Of a stretch of 19,529 nt of DNA, positions 18,112-19,529 are shown piece by piece. The notes beneath the pieces are model-generated. The model worked only from the letters and a program-made list of their open reading frames with translations, was not told where the DNA came from and made no database searches. The DNA comes from an uncultured Candidatus Altimarinota bacterium (GTDB lineage Bacteria > Patescibacteriota > Gracilibacteria > BD1-5 > UBA6164), in NCBI GenBank assembly GCA_937944175.1, contig CALDZW010000103.1, positions 1-19,529 of the forward strand. Direction: 5' to 3'. A program made the position numbers and the translations under genes. Position 1 is the first letter of the stretch, and every line of letters begins with the position of its first letter.

Positions 18112-18228
18112 TTACCCCTGTCTTTGTTTATGTTTTGGATCTGTTTTGCATATTACGCGTACAATTCCTTTTCTTTTAACCACTTGGCAATTTCTACATA
18201 TTTTCTTTACAGATGCTCTTACTTTCAT
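18112..18228 (-). CDS. rpmJ: 50S ribosomal protein L36, zinc-binding form
   Basis: L36 is the smallest r-protein and holds together 23S rRNA helices. The 38-residue product MKVRASVKKICRNCQVVKRK then GIVRVICKTDPKHKQRQG has the zinc ligands Cys11, Cys14, Cys27 and His32 of the C+ form. It has no TGA codon and is too short to be found by size alone. It lies between infA and rpsM as in nearly all bacteria. Confidence 0.96.
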   Translation of the reverse strand: MKVRASVKKICRNCQVVKRKGIVRVICKTDPKHKQRQG

Positions 18229-18251
18229 TTGTGAAAAAGTTTTAAAATATA

Positions 18252-18512
18252 TTATGCAGCTCCTTGTTCTGATAGAGTCTCCTTTTTTCCTCTAAAAGTT
18301 ATTCTTCATTTAGTAAGATCATATGGACTTAACTCTATTGTAACAGTGTCTCACTCAATGAGTTTTATGAAGTTTTTTCTCATTTTTCAACTCAAATATC
18401 CCTTCACTATACCTCATCAGAAATCTTCTGGTAATTGAACATCAAAAACCAGACCAGGTAAAGCTTTAATTATCACTCAAATTGTCTCAATCTTATCTTC
18501 TTTACCAGACAT
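18252..18512 (-). CDS. infA: Translation initiation factor IF-1
   Basis: IF-1 occupies the A-site of the small subunit during initiation. The 86-residue product has the OB fold with KEDKIETIGVIIKALPGLVF, YLSGKMRKNFIKLIEGDTVT, and VELTPYDL-like IELSPYDLTKGRITFRGK. It is longer than the usual 71-73 residues. A short Gly-rich insertion (PEDFGGG) lies before the GKMRKN motif, and about twelve extra residues (KKETLSEQGAA) follow the normal C-terminus. Five or more glycines are TGA. It is the first gene of the right-hand operon, with a promoter-like site just upstream. Confidence 0.95.
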
Positions 18513-18544
18513 AAAATGTATTTGTTTAAAATAATAGCCTCGCA

Positions 18545-18572
18545 AATATATTGGTTTTCAATAAAATTGCAA
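18545..18572 (-). promoter_or_regulatory. Candidate promoter of the infA operon
   Basis: TTGCAA (18572-18567) and TATATT (18550-18545) on the minus strand stand 16 bp apart in the 96-bp pheS-infA gap. Transcription from about 18537 would give a 25-nt leader. An overlapping alternative uses TTGAAA with TATTAT at a 19-bp spacing. The T-rich end of the pheS transcript lies just upstream, without a clear terminator stem. Confidence 0.4.
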
Positions 18573-18608
18573 AAGATTTTTTGACTTTTTTCTTAAACTC
18601 TTTTTTTA

Positions 18609-19529
18609 TTAGAATTGTTCATTTAATTGTAGCTTACTTTGGTAGAACATACGACTACTGCTTACTCAAAATCTTTGTGCAGCAATTCTATCTATTCACA
18701 TTCCAAATGCAAAACCAGAATATTTTTCTGGATCTACTCATGAATCTTGTAACACCTTAGGATGAACCATTCAAGCTCCAAGCAATTCTACCCAACCCGT
18801 ACCAGAACACATCCTACACTTTCACCCATTCCCTCATCACTTACATATCTGACAACTTACATCAATTTCAGCACTTGGCTCTGTAAATGGAAAGATCGAA
18901 GGACGAAAACGAAGTTTTGTTGAATCTCATAACAGCTTTCTCATAACGGTTTCAAGTGTCCATTTTAGGTTTCAAAAATTGATTCATTCTCCTACCACCA
19001 GTCACTCTAACTGATAAAAATTACAGGTATGTCTTGCATCTTCCTGTTCATATCTAAAAACCCTCCCTGGAACAATTATTTTTATTGGCAACTCTCACTT
19101 CAACATAGTTCTCACCTGAACTGGAGAGGTGTGTGTTCTGAGGAGATATTTATCTCATGGCTGTTTTTTTCTATTAATAGCATCATCTATCCAAAAAGTA
19201 TCCCATACATCACGAGCAGGGTGATTATCAGGAATATTAAGTTTATCAAAATTATATTCTTCAATCTCCACTTGAGGACCGTCTTCTACTTTAAACCCAA
19301 GAGAAATGAAAATCTCCTCAATCAATGCACTTGTGATTGATATTGGATGCATATGTCCTGTGTGTTTTGATGGATACTCAAGACTTACATCTATGCATTC
19401 TTTTTCTCATACTTCATTAAAGGCTTTTTGGTCAAGCTCTTTTCCTTTTGTTTCAAGAGAACTAATAATAAAATTTTTGAATTCATTTGAAGCTACTCAA
19501 AATATTTTTTTCTCTTCAATTGAGAGATC
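18609..19529 (-). CDS. pheS: Phenylalanyl-tRNA synthetase alpha subunit (5'-partial)
   Basis: PheS is the catalytic subunit of the class II enzyme that charges tRNA-Phe. The window holds the last 306 residues. They include HMHPISITSALIEEIF, EVEDGPQVE-like VEDGPQVEIEEYNFDKLNIP followed by HPARD, motif 2 around RVFRYEQEDARHTCNFYQLE, FRPSIFPFTEPSAEIDV, and motif 3 GFAFGMGIDRIAAQRFG. A CxxC-x8-CxxC cluster (SCQICKGGGNGGKCRMCSGT) sits before GWVELLGAGMVHP, as in a subset of bacterial PheS proteins. Many glycines are TGA. pheT does not follow; infA does. The start lies beyond the right edge. Confidence 0.96.

Noticed and set aside
1..19529. Mass pseudogenisation or frameshift-ridden assembly as the cause of the broken reading frames
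   Set aside because: All breaks are TGA in the correct frame with no insertion or deletion needed, and they fall on conserved glycines. True stops are TAA/TAG at the expected protein ends.
1..19529. TGA read as tryptophan (Mycoplasma code)
   Set aside because: TGA positions match glycine in L2, S9, S11, S12 and S19, while conserved tryptophans are TGG.
1..19529. CRISPR arrays, insertion sequences, integrase sites
   Set aside because: No direct-repeat arrays, transposase-like proteins or terminal inverted repeats were seen on either strand.

Overview
The window comes from a bacterium that reads UGA as glycine (translation table 25). It is a low-GC genome of the Absconditabacteria (SR1) / Gracilibacteria (BD1-5) type. 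Read with the standard code, almost every gene breaks at in-frame TGA. Read with TGA as Gly, thirty conserved translation and transcription genes and one large secreted-protein gene run intact, with TGA falling on conserved glycines such as the DHPHGGGEGHSP loop of L2. Trp is still encoded by TGG. I saw no CGA or CGG codon in any gene. Which of the two lineages this is cannot be decided from the window.

All housekeeping genes lie on the minus strand, so transcription runs from the right end to the left. At the far right is the end of pheS (5'-partial). A promoter-like site follows, then infA-rpmJ-rpsM-rpsK-rpsD-rpoA-rplQ-rplM-rpsI-rpsL-rpsG-rpmA and tRNA-Thr(GGU). This joins the alpha operon, the L13/S9 pair, the S12/S7 pair (without fusA/tuf) and L27 in one unit.

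The middle (10.4-12.8 kb) holds the only plus-strand gene. It encodes an 808-residue exported protein with VGIGT..P...LDV.G repeats of the kind found in fibre or surface proteins. It converges on the tRNA through a shared bidirectional terminator and diverges from the next ribosomal block across a 374-bp regulatory region. That region holds a good minus-strand promoter (TTGACA-18-TAAAAT) whose spacer is almost exactly filled by a perfect 16-bp palindrome, and a leader of about 230 nt.

The left part is the S10/spc block: rplC-rplD-rplW-rplB-rpsS-rplV-rpsC-rplP-rpmC-rpsQ-rplN-rplX-rplE-rpsN-rpsH-rplF-rplR-rpsE-rplO. An intrinsic terminator and a new promoter then separate rplO from secY, which is cut by the window edge. 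rpsJ (S10), rpmD (L30), adk and map are absent from their usual places. Starts are nearly all ATG preceded by A/T-rich leaders without a recognisable Shine-Dalgarno sequence; rplB starts with GTG.

Together the genes supply 28 ribosomal proteins of both subunits, IF-1, the RNA polymerase alpha subunit, the SecYEG channel core and part of Phe-tRNA synthetase.
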